Positions 25,887-25,938 of a stretch of DNA of 25,938 nucleotides are shown one piece after another. Source of the stretch: JACPIL01 sp964362365 (GTDB lineage: Archaea; Nanobdellota; Nanobdellia; Woesearchaeales; GW2011-AR9); NCBI GenBank assembly GCA_964362365.1, contig CAYIEF010000012.1, positions 1 to 25,938 of the forward strand. The letters are read 5' to 3'. Under the pieces are notes generated by a model, which was given only the letters and a program-made list of their open reading frames with translations, was not told the DNA's origin and did not search any database. Both the position numbers and the translations under genes were made by a program. How positions within the stretch are numbered: position 1 is the first letter of the stretch; each line of letters opens with the position of its first letter.

Positions 25887-25938
25887 ATGACACAAACAAA
25901 TGCGGGAAATTTCCCGGAAAAAAAATTTAGGGCAGGCG
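25887..25938 (+). CDS. Start of a gene running off the right edge
   Basis: ATG at 25887 follows a purine-rich ribosome binding site (AGGAAGAGGT, 25869-25878). The frame stays open to the end of the window, giving 17 residues (M-T-Q-T-N-A-G-N-F-P-E-K-K-F-R-A-G). The P-E-K-K-F-R-A-G start recalls small, abundant hypothetical proteins in DPANN and CPR genomes. That is recollection from a very short stretch, so no function is assigned. Its leader is structured and its promoter region carries repeated motifs, which suggests a regulated gene. Confidence 0.55.
   Translation, partial: MTQTNAGNFPEKKFRAG

Overview
The window is archaeal. It carries the long spectinomycin-type ribosomal-protein superoperon in archaeal order (uL2, uS19, uL22, uS3, uL29, aIF1, RNase P p29, uS17, uL14, uL24, eS4, uL5, uS14, uS8, uL6, eL32, eL19, uL18, uS5, uL30, uL15, SecY, then an EMC3/DUF106 insertase, eL34 and eL14). 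It includes proteins found only in archaea and eukaryotes (eS4, eL32, eL19, eL34, eL14), and its single genes have BRE/TATA promoters with very short leaders. The adenylate kinase and cytidylate kinase genes that usually sit between secY and eL14 are missing. There are many small orphan membrane proteins, HEPN/MNT pairs and what look like diversity-generating-retroelement (DGR) target genes. Together these suggest a reduced DPANN archaeon, probably Woesearchaeota/Pacearchaeota-like; this placement is an inference.

Layout. Bases 1-13861 are one tightly packed, plus-strand translation operon. Three accessory ORFs are spliced into it, each overlapping the stop codon of an upstream ribosomal gene by 4 bases: orf258 after uL2, orf156 after uS17 and orf279 after uL30. 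A 16-codon mini-ORF bridges uL24 and eS4 with ATGA overlaps at both ends. Bases 13862-16382 hold two small orphans where adk would be expected, the EMC3-like insertase, and a secreted-OB / membrane / PD-(D/E)xK nuclease protein. Bases 16402-17126 hold eL34-eL14. Bases 17175-19051 hold a second coupled orphan pair (orf311, a DGR-target-like protein, and a membrane protein). Bases 19130-25571 hold the PheRS genes pheS and pheT (minus strand), split apart and surrounded by accessory cassettes: a HEPN-MNT pair, a wHTH-MNT/HEPN pair under a perfect palindrome, an alpha/beta hydrolase coupled to pheS, and an unknown 140-aa protein. Duplicated fragments of the pheT head and the pheS tail lie between them. 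Bases 25572-25938 hold divergent promoters, a structured leader and the first codons of another gene.

Main point of interest. orf258 (inside the ribosomal operon) and orf311 each contain a long run of codons ending in C or T, ending in an R-A-(S)-R-G-(V/I)-R motif. This is the footprint expected when AAY codons are randomised by an adenine-specific DGR. The reverse transcriptase and template repeat are not in this window, so any diversification would act in trans. Second in interest are the relics between pheS and pheT, which record at least two duplication or insertion events. All calls are by eye from the sequence; no database search was possible.
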